NCBI GenBank assembly: GCA_945292135.1
Contig: CALYRA010000044.1
Span: forward strand, 1 to 7,358
DNA length: 7,358 nucleotides
Origin: an uncultured Dysgonomonas sp.
GTDB taxonomy: Bacteria > Bacteroidota > Bacteroidia > Bacteroidales > Dysgonomonadaceae
Direction of reading: 5' to 3'
The position numbers were made by a program, and so were the translations under genes. The notes beneath the pieces are model-generated. The model searched no databases, had not been told where the DNA came from, and worked only from the letters and a program-made list of their open reading frames with translations. Every line of letters begins with the position of its first letter. The stretch's first letter is position 1. Of the stretch, positions 7,172 through 7,358 are shown piece after piece.

Positions 7172-7358
7172 TTATTTTTTTCTGAACTTCACATCCAGCA
7201 CAACTATTTCTGATTTTGTGCCTATACGGTATTGAGGTCCCGCTAAACCTAAACCCGATGAAACGTATATATGTGTTTTATCTTTTTTCTTATATCCATA
7301 GCTCAATTCATAAAATAGCGACACAACATAATTCCAAGGAAAAACCTGCCCATTGTGT
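7172..7358 (-). CDS. Metallophosphoesterase, C-terminal end only
   Basis: An open frame enters from the right edge of the window and ends with TAA at 7172-7174, giving the last 61 residues of a protein whose start lies outside. It begins HNGQVFPW and continues through THIYVSSGLGLAGPQYRIG to the ending KFRKK. This matches the end of calcineurin-like phosphoesterases of the YkuE/YaeI group. In these, a GHTHxGQ metal-binding motif is followed by an aromatic segment and a YVSSGLG-type block. The first His here is probably the last His of GHTH; the base before it (A) fits a Thr ACA codon. Relatives are often membrane-anchored and hydrolyse phosphodiester or lipid-phosphate bonds, but the substrate cannot be judged from this fragment. 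It is 22 nt upstream of recN in the same direction, so read-through is likely. Confidence 0.8.
   Translation of the reverse strand, partial: HNGQVFPWNYVVSLFYELSYGYKKKDKTHIYVSSGLGLAGPQYRIGTKSEIVVLDVKFRKK

Overview
The window looks like chromosomal DNA from an AT-rich member of the Bacteroidales (phylum Bacteroidota). Three things point there. The proteins resemble Bacteroides-type AsnRS, PurB and RecN. The gene starts mostly lack Shine-Dalgarno sequences and have A-rich leaders instead. The one clear gap between genes carries TAnnTTTG elements, the -7 box typical of this phylum. The genus cannot be told from the sequence.

Every gene I can support lies on the minus strand. Read in the direction of transcription (high to low coordinate) they are: the last 61 codons of a metallophosphoesterase (7172-7358); recN, DNA repair (5494-7149); a PLP-dependent sugar aminotransferase of the DegT/DnrJ/EryC1/StrS family (4375-5481); a 163-nt gap with promoter-like and hairpin elements; purB, adenylosuccinate lyase (2868-4211); an RluB/RsuA-type rRNA pseudouridine synthase with a long Asn/Tyr/Arg-rich N-terminal extension (1496-2791); and asnS, asparaginyl-tRNA synthetase (52-1449). 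A near-palindrome follows asnS at the window edge (1-20).

Spacing suggests two transcription units. Metallophosphoesterase, recN and aminotransferase are 22 and 12 nt apart. purB, the pseudouridine synthase and asnS are 76 and 46 nt apart and probably start from the promoter in the 4212-4374 gap. The second unit joins purine nucleotide supply, ribosome modification and tRNA charging, which fits a growth-related housekeeping operon. The first joins a repair ATPase to a nucleotide-sugar enzyme with no visible pathway partner.

I found no mobile element, CRISPR array, phage gene, toxin-antitoxin pair, RNA gene or obvious new defence system. The least ordinary features are the low-complexity, prion-like extension on the pseudouridine synthase, with its in-frame 24-nt repeats, and the structured purB leader. 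No stretch over 300 bases is without a gene.
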